From Duganella flavida (GTDB lineage Bacteria > Pseudomonadota > Gammaproteobacteria > Burkholderiales > Burkholderiaceae_D), in the NCBI RefSeq assembly GCF_009857445.1, contig NZ_WWCN01000008.1, forward strand, positions 214,560-278,559: 64,000 nt of DNA. The letters are read 5' to 3'. The position numbers were made by a program, and so were the translations under genes. This document shows positions 27,642 through 35,661 of the stretch, piece after piece (the first letter of the stretch is position 1; each line of letters begins with the position of its first letter). Under the pieces are notes generated by a model that was not told the origin of the DNA, made no database searches, and saw nothing but the letters and a program-made list of their open reading frames with translations.

Positions 27642-27838
27642 AAAATCTTTGCAGGGCATTGCTGCTTATCGCCGCAGGTATGTTGTCCGCTTCACAGGTC
27701 TTCGCTGAGGTGAATGATACGGCGACGGAGCGCCGGTTTTCGATCTTGGCTGGCGGGCCGGGGCTGGATCAGCCGCAGGGTACGGCGGTAATGCAGGCGC
27801 ATGTGCTGGCGACTGCTGATGCAATTCGCGCACTATAA
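27638..27838 (+). CDS. Small exported protein, unknown
   Basis: 66 residues: signal peptide MKNLCRALLLIAAGMLSAS with cleavage near VFAEV, then 43 residues without a recognised motif. The start overlaps the glycosyltransferase stop (ATGA), which supports translation. It could be a genuine small secreted protein or the 5' stub of a longer lost gene; the sequence does not decide. Confidence 0.45.
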   Translation: MKNLCRALLLIAAGMLSASQVFAEVNDTATERRFSILAGGPGLDQPQGTAVMQAHVLATADAIRAL

Positions 27839-27860
27839 CTCTCGTAAAATTTATCTCGAA

Positions 27861-28397
27861 ATGCAACGCGAAAAACATATTTCTTGCCAAGCTATTTGCA
27901 TTAGGCCGCTAACTGTAGATGATGGCATCGCTTTTAAGGCCCTTCGCATTGCTGCGATTGTCGATTCTCCTATCGCTGTTTCGTCTACAGCCGAGGAAGA
28001 AGCATCGCGCACTCCCGCCGAGATTCAGGCGAGGATAGAGCAGACTGCCCATCAAGTGGTATTTGGTGCTTTTGTTGATACGAGACTAGTTGCAATGGCC
28101 GGGCTAAGACGTGAAGCGTTCGTTCAAATGTCCCACAAGGCCACCTTATGGGGCGTGTTCGTGCAGCCTGAGCTGCGGAAGGAAGGCGTCGCCCGAGAAT
28201 TGCTCATGCGTGTTGTGGAACACGCCAGGAAGATGGGCGTCCTACAAATCCATCTATCCGTTAACGTCGAAAATCACCGGGCTAAAAATCTTTACGACTC
28301 CTTGGGCTTTGAGACTTTTGGATTAGAGCCTCGCTCCATGAGGGTAGTTGGGAGGTTCTACGACGAACTGCTTATGTGCTTACGTCTGGACCAATAA
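27861..28397 (+). CDS. GNAT-family N-acetyltransferase
   Basis: 178 residues from ATG 27861. The N-terminal ICIRPLTVDDGIAFKALR is the usual GNAT beta1-alpha1. The acetyl-CoA motif is seen as LWGVFVQPELRKEGVARELL (Q/RxxGxG/A-like loop), followed by VNVENHRAKNLYDSLGFETFG (the classic N...A..LY...GF ending). The substrate is unknown. An earlier in-frame ATG at 27801 is less likely. The codon use is less GC-rich than the surroundings. Confidence 0.85.
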   Translation: MQREKHISCQAICIRPLTVDDGIAFKALRIAAIVDSPIAVSSTAEEEASRTPAEIQARIEQTAHQVVFGAFVDTRLVAMAGLRREAFVQMSHKATLWGVFVQPELRKEGVARELLMRVVEHARKMGVLQIHLSVNVENHRAKNLYDSLGFETFGLEPRSMRVVGRFYDELLMCLRLDQ

Positions 28398-28483
28398 AAT
28401 TTAGGCTGATTTCCGGTTTAAGTTAACTTGTATTTTTGGAAATTAGCTATAAATGAAAGCCTCTCTATCCTGGAAAGATCCTC

Positions 28484-29017
28484 ATGCGTCGCCTCCTCCT
28501 TGCTTTTGTAGTCACATCCCTGTTTTTGAATAGCGCTAACGCAAATGCGACTGATACTGTCCCGGCTTACATCGGCAAGCATGTCGCTACCCCGGAGGAT
28601 ACGCGGGCAATCAACAAAGTGATCGAAGATTTTCAGACGGCTATCAAAACTAAAGATCGGAAGCTACTTTCTACACTTGTTCTGAATTCCAATATCCTAT
28701 TTGATTCGCCTATGAATCCGGAGGATATCGAATACGTGCGCGACAAACATGACACAACATTCGACGGTTTGCGTGCAGGCGGATACGGCGAATTTGCACG
28801 CGTCATCGGCATGTCCAAAGAAGCCATCGAAGAGCGGTTCTACAACGTGAAAATTACCCAGGACGGCAACGTGGCATGGGTGATGTTCGACTATGAATTT
28901 GTCCGTGATGGAAAAACGCAGAACTATGGAATTGAAACGTGGCAAATGATGAAGGTCATCGGCGGAAGTTGGAAAATCGCCAGCGTCATGTGGACGATGA
29001 ACCGGCCATCGACTTAA
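28484..29017 (+). CDS. Exported NTF2/SnoaL-like protein
   Basis: 177 residues. Signal peptide MRRLLLAFVVTSLFLNSANA. The mature domain shows the NTF2-like pattern: NKVIEDFQTAIKTKDRKLLSTLV near the start, then VKITQDGNVAWVMFDYEFVRDG and a final IETWQMMKVIGGSWKIASVMWT. These DUF4440-like domains often bind small ligands; no catalytic role can be assigned. Confidence 0.75.
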   Translation: MRRLLLAFVVTSLFLNSANANATDTVPAYIGKHVATPEDTRAINKVIEDFQTAIKTKDRKLLSTLVLNSNILFDSPMNPEDIEYVRDKHDTTFDGLRAGGYGEFARVIGMSKEAIEERFYNVKITQDGNVAWVMFDYEFVRDGKTQNYGIETWQMMKVIGGSWKIASVMWTMNRPST

Positions 29018-29057
29018 GATAGAGCATCGGAGTTTTTAGTGCAATTATTTCACTTCC

Positions 29058-29303
29058 ATGAGCAGCTACACCAGCTACCGCCCGAAGACAAAATCGCTCA
29101 TCTCCGTCGGCCAACTCAATTGGCCTGACGTGAAAGACTTGTCGGCAGGGGAGCAATTCGAGCAGTTCTCAAAAATCTTGTTAGGTGCAATCGCACGCAT
29201 CGGCGAAATGAAACGCAAGCCTAAAAACTTCGACTACGCGGCATTTCATGCCACCGTTGAACGGATGCTGGCCCGTTGTTCTGTCGATCAGATAGTGGCT
29301 TAA
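29058..29303 (+). CDS. Small hypothetical protein
   Basis: 81 residues, MSSYTSYRPKTKSLISV onward, rich in charged residues with a predicted helix in the middle (GEQFEQFSKILLGAIARIGEM). No family was recognised. It lies between two genes on the same strand with gaps of 40 and 22 bp. Coding potential is moderate and no strong ribosome site is seen. Confidence 0.45.
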   Translation: MSSYTSYRPKTKSLISVGQLNWPDVKDLSAGEQFEQFSKILLGAIARIGEMKRKPKNFDYAAFHATVERMLARCSVDQIVA

Positions 29304-29325
29304 CTGCTTCGTATATTTTTAGATC

Positions 29326-29655
29326 ATGGATTTTTTTAAAATCTCCGCGCTGTTTTTTGTGACTGCGCTTGCCGAGATCGTCGGCTGCTATTTGCCTTGG
29401 CTGGTGCTAAAGCAGGGCCGGTCTGCCTGGCTGTTGTTGCCGGCGGCTTTGTCGCTTGCTGTTTTCGCCTGGCTGCTTACGTTGCATCCGACAGCTGCGG
29501 GCCGTACTTACGCCGCATATGGCGGCGCGTACATTTGCGTCGCGCTGCTGTGGCTCCGGTTTGTAGACGGCGTGGCGTTGAACCGTTTCGATGCGATAGG
29601 CGCTGTGCTGGCGCTGGCCGGCATGGCCGTCATCGCATTGCAACCGGTGAGGTAG
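29326..29655 (+). CDS. YnfA family (UPF0060) inner-membrane protein
   Basis: 109 residues with four hydrophobic segments. The family signature is clear: [24 protein letters not shown] near the N-terminus (read with breaks), then [17 protein letters not shown] and [19 protein letters not shown]. The length is standard. YnfA proteins are small-multidrug-resistance-like membrane proteins of uncertain transport function. Confidence 0.92.
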   Translation: MDFFKISALFFVTALAEIVGCYLPWLVLKQGRSAWLLLPAALSLAVFAWLLTLHPTAAGRTYAAYGGAYICVALLWLRFVDGVALNRFDAIGAVLALAGMAVIALQPVR

Positions 29656-29658
29656 ACG

Positions 29659-30267
29659 ATGGTTTCCCGAAAAGTCATTGCCGGCATTTTGATCGGCGCT
29701 ACGTATGGTTTGACGGTGCGGTTTGGATTGTAGGATGCGAATGTCCATCCCGTCATCGGCACTATTGCGTCCATACTCGGTGGGCTGGTCGGGGGCTGAT
29801 ACACAATCATGACCGGGTGGGCCGCTCGACCTTGCCGGTGCTGGTCGAGCGAACTTGGTTTCTCCTTTGTGCACTTGATCGGACTACCACGGCCGCTGGA
29901 GGCGCAGATGAATAACGGCGTGCGCACCAGCCGCTGGGAAAAGCATGTCTGGTTCCAGGAGGTGGTGACGGAATCGAGCAAGCCGTATGCTTTGCGCTAT
30001 CGCTTCGTGGTTCCGAAGGGCGCCATTCCGCGTGAGGCGCTGGACGAACATGTCGAAATCAACGGTGAATACTTCGAACTGGTTGATGGCGGCTACACGC
30101 TTCAAGCCACGCCGGACGGCGGCACGGACCTGAGCCTGACTACGCGCTTCATCAACAAGTCGCGCTTGCAAACCTACGGTAACCTGTGGGGTAAGCTGGT
30201 GCTGAAGGACTTCCACCGTTCTATCCTCGGCTTGATGAAGTCCCGCTCGGAGCAGCCGGCGCTTTAG
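29659..30267 (+). pseudogene. Degraded membrane-plus-SRPBCC protein
   Basis: One reading frame runs from ATG 29659 to 30267 but is interrupted by TAG at 29731 and TGA at 29797. The 5' end reads MVSRKVIAGILIGATYGLTVRFGL, a membrane segment of the start of a known family (several membrane helices followed by an SRPBCC/polyketide-cyclase domain). The 3' part from about 29875 reads LIGLPRPLEAQMNNGVRTSRW and continues as a clean SRPBCC domain to the end. Most of the membrane region in between is missing. The last 47 bp overlap the anti-sigma gene on the other strand. An internal ATG at 29809 or 29908 could still express the soluble domain. Confidence 0.65.
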
Positions 30268-31018
30268 TCTGGAGCTGGTGCGCGAATTCCGCCAGCTCTT
30301 GCGCGTTCAAATCCGAGACTGCGCAGAAGATCATGCCTTCCTGTGACCAGCGCAGTAGCTGGAAACCTTGGTGCTCGCCGTGCTGCATGCCACGCGCGCT
30401 CGCCGGCCATACGTACACGTTGATAATGTGCTGGCGATGGCCGTACACCAGCGCGGCCACCGGCCGTTGTTGGAGATAGTCCAGCCGGCCGCCGATTAAG
30501 GGGAAGCCTTCAGCTGCAAGGTCGTGTACCGGCGGCGAAAAATCAAGCTTGCCCGCGAACCAGGGTTTGACGGTGTGACGGTCGGTGGATGCTACGTCAG
30601 CCAGGTGATTCGGCATCAAGGCGCGGAAATGGCTGGCGACCAGTTCCTGCTCCAGCAATGTATCGGCCGACGGTTGGTTCAAGTACAGCGACAGTGTGAT
30701 GGCAAAAGCGCCACTGGCAAGTGTCGCCAGTCCGAGGTTGATCCATGCCCAAGGCCAGCGGGCCGGCTGCTGGCGCGACGGTGCTGCAGCATGACGCTGC
30801 GCTGCCAGCGCCGTTTGGATGCGGTGGCGCAGGTGCGCTGGCGCGGCATGCATGCTCGCCTCGGTGGTCACGCGCTGATGCAGCGCCGCCAGTTGCTCCA
30901 TCGTGGCGCGGCAGGTGGCGCAGCTATCGAGATGCTCGTGCAGGCGCGATGCGCCGGCTGCATCGAGCTCGCCATCGAGGTACGCCGACATCAACTCTTG
31001 CGTTTGTTGGCAATTCAT
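30221..31018 (-). CDS. Anti-sigma factor, zinc-finger (ZAS) transmembrane type
   Basis: 265 residues. The N-terminal zf-HC2/ZAS domain has LHEHLDSCATC, the H-x3-C-x2-C motif that binds zinc and clamps an ECF sigma factor. A single membrane helix follows (INLGLATLASGAFAITLSL, about residues 93-111), then a periplasmic domain of about 150 residues. Its start overlaps the sigma gene stop by 4 bases (ATGA). It would hold the adjacent sigma factor at the membrane until an envelope signal arrives; the signal is unknown. Confidence 0.9.
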   Translation of the reverse strand: MNCQQTQELMSAYLDGELDAAGASRLHEHLDSCATCRATMEQLAALHQRVTTEASMHAAPAHLRHRIQTALAAQRHAAAPSRQQPARWPWAWINLGLATLASGAFAITLSLYLNQPSADTLLEQELVASHFRALMPNHLADVASTDRHTVKPWFAGKLDFSPPVHDLAAEGFPLIGGRLDYLQQRPVAALVYGHRQHIINVYVWPASARGMQHGEHQGFQLLRWSQEGMIFCAVSDLNAQELAEFAHQLQTKAPAAPSGTSSSRG

Positions 31019-31536
31019 TTTGACTCTCCCAGATACGCCAGCAGCATTTGGCGCGCGCGCGACAGGCGCGACATCACTGTGCCGATCGGCGCCGCCGTCA
31101 CTTCGGCGATCTGCTTGTACGACAGTTCATCCATCTCTTTCAGCACCAGCACTTCGCGGAAGGCCAACGGCAGCCGCGCCAGCGCCTCGTTGACGGTGCG
31201 GGCGGTGTCGTGGCTGGCGGCTATGTCGGCGGGATCGCCGCCCGCATCCTGGTCGTGCAGGGCTTCGTCGAAGCTGACATCGCCGCGTTCCGCTTGTCCA
31301 TCGCGCAGCGTGGTGTAGTAGGTGTGCCGCACGATGGTCAACAGCCATGCGCGCGCATCGCCGCCGCGGAAGCCGCCGGCAAAGCGGAAGGCGCGCAGAT
31401 AGGCATTCTGCACCAGGTCATCCGCATCATGTTCGTTGCGGGTGAGCCAGCGCGCGAGGTTGTAGGCCGCATCCAGATGTGGCATGGCCATCGCTTCGAA
31501 GCGGGCGGTGTCGTCGTCGTCCAAATACTTGTCCAT
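31015..31536 (-). CDS. ECF-type RNA polymerase sigma factor
   Basis: 173 residues. Region 2: LDAAYNLARWLTRNEHDADDLVQNAYLRAFR (in parts), with DARAWLLTIVRH for region 2.4. Region 4: LPLAFREVLVLKEMDELSYKQIAEV and PIGTVMSRLSRARQML. It is coupled to the anti-sigma gene. A promoter-like pair GGGAATA-N15-GAGTCT sits just upstream, and a facing copy lies before the metallophosphoesterase, suggesting autoregulation and one divergent target operon. Confidence 0.93.
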   Translation of the reverse strand: MDKYLDDDDTARFEAMAMPHLDAAYNLARWLTRNEHDADDLVQNAYLRAFRFAGGFRGGDARAWLLTIVRHTYYTTLRDGQAERGDVSFDEALHDQDAGGDPADIAASHDTARTVNEALARLPLAFREVLVLKEMDELSYKQIAEVTAAPIGTVMSRLSRARQMLLAYLGESK

Positions 31537-31555
31537 GTAGTGGTCCAGTGAATGA

Positions 31556-31583
31556 AGACTCGGCAGGCCTGGGTTTTATTCCC
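31556..31583 (-). promoter_or_regulatory. Putative ECF promoter of the sigma/anti-sigma operon
   Basis: On the minus strand: GGGAATA (31577-31583), a 15-base spacer and GAGTCT (31556-31561). It ends about 20 bp before the sigma start codon. It matches the facing element at 31617-31645 in both boxes and spacer length. Confidence 0.65.
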
Positions 31584-31616
31584 ATTTTTCGCAGAAAAAA
31601 ATAAAAATATTTTTCC

Positions 31617-31645
31617 GGGAATAGCGGGTACGCGATGCGAGTTTT
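31617..31645 (+). promoter_or_regulatory. Putative ECF promoter of the metallophosphoesterase-cupredoxin operon
   Basis: GGGAATA (31617-31623), a 15-base spacer and GAGTTTT (31639-31645), 45 bp upstream of the ATG at 31691. The AT-rich stretch 31584-31614 between the two divergent elements may act as an UP-like element. Confidence 0.65.
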
Positions 31646-31690
31646 AGTGGGTAGGACTGACCAACGTACTACTCACGAGAGGAGCATAAC

Positions 31691-32572
31691 ATGACAGATC
31701 GCAGGGATTTTCTCAGGCTGGGGGCAGTGGGCGGAGGCGCCGTCTTCCTGTCCGGTCTTTATGGCCACGCGCTGGCCGACAACAGCTACGACGATTTCTA
31801 TTTCGTCCAGCTGTCCGATTCGCACTGGGGCTACAAAGGCCCAGCCAATCCTGAAGCCGAGCAGACGCTGAAGCAGGCGGTGGAAGCGGTCAACGCGCTG
31901 GCGCAGCCGCCAGAATTCATCGTCTTTACCGGCGACCTTACTCACACCACCGACGATCCGGCCGAGCGCCGCCGGCGCATGACGGAGTTCAAGACCATCG
32001 TCGCTGAACTAAAGGTGAAGAATATCCACTTCCTGCCGGGCGAGCATGACGCCTCACTGGACAAGGGTGAAGCGTTCATCGAACACTTCGGCCGCACGCA
32101 CTACAGCTTCGATCATAAGGGCGTGCATTTCATCGCGATCGACAATGTGTCCGATCCCGGCGCGCGCATCGGCGAGGCGCAGCTGGCGTGGCTGAAGGAA
32201 GATTTGGCCAAGCAGACAAAGGATGCGCGCATCGTCGTGTTGACTCACCGGCCGCTATTCGACCTTGCGCCAACCTGGGACTGGGCCACGCGCGACGGCC
32301 AGCAGGCGATTGATTTACTGATGCATTACCAGAACGTGACGGTATTCTACGGCCATATCCATCAGGAGCATCACCATTTGAGCGGCCATATTGCGCACCA
32401 TTCGGCGAAGTCACTGATCTTCCCATTGCCTGCACCGGGTTCGCAGGAGCGGCGTACGCCATTACCGTGGGACTCGGCGATGCCGGGCAAGGGACTGGGC
32501 TTCCGTGAAGTGGAGGCTGAGGCGAAGCCGGTGGCTTACCAGATCAAAGAATTCGCAGCGCAGAAAGGATGA
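31691..32572 (+). CDS. Tat-exported metallophosphoesterase
   Basis: 293 residues. Leader MTDRRDFLRLGAVGGGAVFLS has the twin-arginine motif RRDFL. Metallophosphoesterase motifs: VQLSDSHWG (D-x-H), FTGDLTHT (GD), LPGEHDA (G-E-H-D in place of the usual GNHD), LTHRPLF and FYGHIHQEHHH (GHxH). Periplasmic and likely di-metal. Its stop overlaps the cupredoxin start by 4 bases, so both are one operon. It is the first gene after a putative ECF promoter. Confidence 0.88.
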   Translation: MTDRRDFLRLGAVGGGAVFLSGLYGHALADNSYDDFYFVQLSDSHWGYKGPANPEAEQTLKQAVEAVNALAQPPEFIVFTGDLTHTTDDPAERRRRMTEFKTIVAELKVKNIHFLPGEHDASLDKGEAFIEHFGRTHYSFDHKGVHFIAIDNVSDPGARIGEAQLAWLKEDLAKQTKDARIVVLTHRPLFDLAPTWDWATRDGQQAIDLLMHYQNVTVFYGHIHQEHHHLSGHIAHHSAKSLIFPLPAPGSQERRTPLPWDSAMPGKGLGFREVEAEAKPVAYQIKEFAAQKG

Positions 32573-32925
32573 ACATGATCACCAACAAACGCAGGCTGCT
32601 GCTGGCGGCGCCGTTGGCGCTGGTGGTGCTGGCGCAAGCCAAAACCAAGGAACGCGTCATCAAGATTGAGGCGCGCAAGTTCCGCTATCAACCGAACGTG
32701 ATCGAAGTGAAGAAAGGGGAGGCGGTGGTGCTGGAGTTCACGGCGGTGGATTTTCCGCATGGTTTCAGCCTTCCGGAGTTCCAGCTGCGTGCCGACTTGA
32801 TGATCGACAAACCGGTGCGCGTGTCATTGAAGCCGGACCGGGTGGGGCGGTTCGGCTTCTTGTGCGATAACTTCTGCGGTAGCGGCCATGAGGAAATGGC
32901 CGGTACGCTGATCGTCAAAGACTGA
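32569..32925 (+). CDS. Small exported cupredoxin with a CuA-type ligand set
   Basis: 118 residues with a signal peptide (KRRLLLAAPLALVVLAQA). The fold pattern is cupredoxin-like. Candidate copper ligands: His64 (FPHGF), then C-x3-C-x3-H-x2-M in LCDNFCGSGHEEM (Cys99, Cys103, His107, Met110). That spacing is the CuA site of cytochrome oxidase subunit II and nitrous oxide reductase, but here on a tiny stand-alone protein. It could be an electron carrier or copper-handling protein. It overlaps the metallophosphoesterase gene and abuts the convergent malic enzyme gene. Confidence 0.85.
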   Translation: MNMITNKRRLLLAAPLALVVLAQAKTKERVIKIEARKFRYQPNVIEVKKGEAVVLEFTAVDFPHGFSLPEFQLRADLMIDKPVRVSLKPDRVGRFGFLCDNFCGSGHEEMAGTLIVKD

Positions 32926-34158
32926 TTACAGCAGCGACTCGGCGAGGTCGGTCAGGTCGTCTGCGTATTCCAGTTCGACCAGCTGCTTGCGAGCGACGCC
33001 GCTGCGCCATGCCGCCGTGGCGATCTTCGGCGTAACGCCGCTCAGCAGACGCGGATCCAGCAGGCCCGGGACGATGTAGTCTTTGCTGAAGCGAGCATCG
33101 CTACGCGCCATGTCGGCCAGGGCGACCACGCAAGCACGCTTCATCTCCTGGTTGATGGTGGTCGCGCCCGAGTCCAGCGCTGCGCGGAACAGGTAAGGGA
33201 AGCACAGCGCGTTGTTGATCTGGTTCGGATAGTCGGAACGGCCGGTGGCAATGATGGCATCCGGCGCCGCTTCACGCACCAGCTCCGGACGCAGTTCCGG
33301 TTCCGGATTCGCCAGCGTGAACACGATAGGCTGCGCCGTCATGCGCTGGATGTCCATCGGCGACAACACGCCTGGACCCGATACGCCGAGGAATACGTCC
33401 GCACCTTCCATCACTTCCGACAGCGTGGTGGCCGAAGTATCCTGCGCCCATGCGGCCTTTTCGCCGTCGAGATTACGCTCGGTGGTCAGTACGCCTTTGC
33501 TGTCGCAGACAAAAATGTTCTGGCGCTGTGCGCCCAGGTCCACCAGCAGTTCCAGGCAGGCGATGGCCGCCGCGCCGGCACCGGAGCAGACGATTTTCGC
33601 AGTCGCGATATCGCGGCCGGTCATTTCGATCGCATTCAGCATGCCTGCGCCGACCACGATGGCGGTGCCGTGCTGGTCATCGTGGAAGACTGGAATCGAT
33701 AAACGTTCACGCAGTTTGCGCTCGATGTAGAAGCACTCCGGCGCCTTGATGTCTTCCAGGTTGATGCCGCCGAAAGTTGGATGCAGGGCGGCGATGATGT
33801 CTACCAGTTTATCCGGATCGCTTTCGTCGATCTCGATATCAAACGCATCGATGCCGGCGAATTTTTTGAACAGCACGACTTTCCCTTCCATCACCGGTTT
33901 GCCTGCCAGCGCGCCGATGTTGCCCAGTCCGAGCACCGCGCTGCCGTTGGTGATGACGCCCACCAGGTTGCCCTTGGCGGTGTATTCGTAGGCCTTGGCC
34001 GGATCATGCTTGATCTCTACACACGGTGCGGCGACGCCCGGCGAATACGCCAGCGCCAGGTCTTCTTGCGTACTCACGCTCTTGGTGATTTCGATGGCGA
34101 TCTTGCCCGCGCTGCCTGCGCGGTGATAGGCCAATGCTTTTTGTTCGATAGTACTCAT
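32926..34158 (-). CDS. NAD(P)-dependent malic enzyme, short form
   Basis: 410 residues from ATG 34158 (AGGAACAGCAT upstream). Oxidative decarboxylation of malate to pyruvate. Seen: the N-terminal [44 protein letters not shown], the Rossmann motif [13 protein letters not shown] and FTLANPEPE. It ends after the NAD-binding domain, so the phosphotransacetylase-like tail of MaeB (about 330 further residues) is absent. It follows gdhA on the same strand but a strong terminator separates them. Confidence 0.92.
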   Translation of the reverse strand: MSTIEQKALAYHRAGSAGKIAIEITKSVSTQEDLALAYSPGVAAPCVEIKHDPAKAYEYTAKGNLVGVITNGSAVLGLGNIGALAGKPVMEGKVVLFKKFAGIDAFDIEIDESDPDKLVDIIAALHPTFGGINLEDIKAPECFYIERKLRERLSIPVFHDDQHGTAIVVGAGMLNAIEMTGRDIATAKIVCSGAGAAAIACLELLVDLGAQRQNIFVCDSKGVLTTERNLDGEKAAWAQDTSATTLSEVMEGADVFLGVSGPGVLSPMDIQRMTAQPIVFTLANPEPELRPELVREAAPDAIIATGRSDYPNQINNALCFPYLFRAALDSGATTINQEMKRACVVALADMARSDARFSKDYIVPGLLDPRLLSGVTPKIATAAWRSGVARKQLVELEYADDLTDLAESLL

Positions 34159-34178
34159 ATGCTGTTCCTTACAATGCG

Positions 34179-34212
34179 AAAAACGCCTGCACGGCGTAAA
34201 ACCGTGCAGGCG
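34179..34212 (-). terminator. Rho-independent terminator after gdhA
   Basis: A perfect 11-bp stem (34184-34194 with 34202-34212), a 7-base loop, followed on the minus strand by TTTTT. It lies 23 bp beyond the gdhA stop and 20 bp before the malic enzyme start, so the two genes are separate transcription units. Confidence 0.9.
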
Positions 34213-34235
34213 CAAACTGCTGGGGATTCAGTGAA

Positions 34236-35531
34236 TCATGGGTACAGACCGCGCACTTCACGCGCTTGCAGCACGCGGGTGCAAGCGAGGATAAAGGTTG
34301 CGGTGCGCAGGGTTACTTTCTTTTCCTGCACAACGGTCCATACCGCATTGAACGCATCTTGCATGATGCGAGTTAAGCGGGCATTAATTTCGTCTTCGCT
34401 CCAGAAGAAACTGGAGAAGTCCTGTACCCACTCGAAGTACGACACGGTGACGCCGCCTGCATTGGCCAGTACGTCCGGTACGATCAGCACATCTTTATCA
34501 GTCAGGATGTCGTCCGCTTCCGGCGTGGTCGGGCCGTTGGCGCCTTCCAGGATGATCTTGGTGCGGATGCGCGGTGCGTTGGCAGCGGTGATCTGCTGTT
34601 CCAGTGCGGCCGGGATCAGGATGTCTGATTCCACGTCCCAGAATGCATCGCGATCAAGGATCGCTTCAGCGCCAGGGAAGCCAGCAACGGCGCCGGTTTC
34701 CGCTACGTGCTTGTGCAGACGGGCGATATCCAGGCCACCTTGGTGCACCACGGTTGCGGTGTGATCTTGTACGGCGATGACTTTAGAGCCAGCTTCCGCG
34801 AACATGGTAGCAGCGACGCCGCCAACGTTACCGAAGCCTTGCACTGCAACGCGTGCACCGGCAATCGTTACACCGCGTTTGGCGGCGGCTTCGCGGCCTA
34901 CCACGAACACGCCGCGGCCGGTCGCTTCACGGCGGCCCAGCGAGCCACCCAGCGAGATTGGTTTGCCGGTCACCACGCCAGTCGACAGGTTACCTTCGAT
35001 CATGGCGTAGGAGTCCATCATCCACGCCATTACTTGTTCGTTGGTGTTGACGTCCGGTGCAGGGATGTCTTTATTAGGGCCGATAATCAGGCTGATTTCG
35101 CTGGTGTAGCGGCGGGTCAGGCGCTGCAGTTCACCACGCGACAGGGTCTTGGGATCGACACGGATGCCGCCTTTGGCACCGCCGTATGGCACGTTGACTG
35201 CTGCATTTTTCACGGTCATCCACGCCGACAGTGCCATCACTTCCGACAGGGTCACGTCCTGGTGGAATCGCACGCCGCCTTTGCCTGGACCACGCGACAT
35301 ATTGTGCTGCACGCGATAGCCTTCGTAGTGGGCGATGCTGCCGTCATCGCGCTCGATCGGCACGTCAACGGTCAGGATGCGCTTAGGGCGCTTGAGGGTT
35401 TCGACCCAACGCGACAGGCTACCGAGGTGCGGGGTAACGCGGTCGATTTGCTGCAGATAGACACCCCAAGGGCCGAGATCTTCGGCGTTGAGGTAGGAAG
35501 GCAGTGCGTGTTGTGCTTGTACAGAGGTCAT
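34236..35531 (-). CDS. gdhA: Glutamate dehydrogenase (Glu/Leu/Phe/Val family)
   Basis: 431 residues from ATG 35531 (AGGAG 8 bases upstream; a TTG two codons earlier is less likely). Catalytic region [15 protein letters not shown] with the active Lys, [20 protein letters not shown], and the Rossmann motif [14 protein letters not shown]. The length fits the hexameric NAD-type family. It interconverts glutamate and 2-oxoglutarate. A perfect dyad with a T-N11-A box lies about 110 bp upstream next to the LysR gene, suggesting LysR control. Confidence 0.93.
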   Translation of the reverse strand: MTSVQAQHALPSYLNAEDLGPWGVYLQQIDRVTPHLGSLSRWVETLKRPKRILTVDVPIERDDGSIAHYEGYRVQHNMSRGPGKGGVRFHQDVTLSEVMALSAWMTVKNAAVNVPYGGAKGGIRVDPKTLSRGELQRLTRRYTSEISLIIGPNKDIPAPDVNTNEQVMAWMMDSYAMIEGNLSTGVVTGKPISLGGSLGRREATGRGVFVVGREAAAKRGVTIAGARVAVQGFGNVGGVAATMFAEAGSKVIAVQDHTATVVHQGGLDIARLHKHVAETGAVAGFPGAEAILDRDAFWDVESDILIPAALEQQITAANAPRIRTKIILEGANGPTTPEADDILTDKDVLIVPDVLANAGGVTVSYFEWVQDFSSFFWSEDEINARLTRIMQDAFNAVWTVVQEKKVTLRTATFILACTRVLQAREVRGLYP

Positions 35532-35642
35532 GCTCAAGGCTCCTGTGAATTCGTTGAGTGAACACTGCTCGTGGCAGTGCTCAAGTGGGACGAATCATAG
35601 GCTTGGAGCCTTTAGAGCGGCCAATGCTGTATGCGCATTCGG

Positions 35643-35661
35643 CTATGCAAATAATGCATAG
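35643..35661. promoter_or_regulatory. Perfect dyad, candidate LysR-type regulator site upstream of gdhA
   Basis: CTATGCA-AATAA-TGCATAG: 7-bp arms with a 5-bp spacer. It contains T-N11-A (35646 to 35658), the LysR-family box. A related ATGCGCAT lies at about 35630. It abuts the LysR stop and faces the gdhA promoter. Confidence 0.5.
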
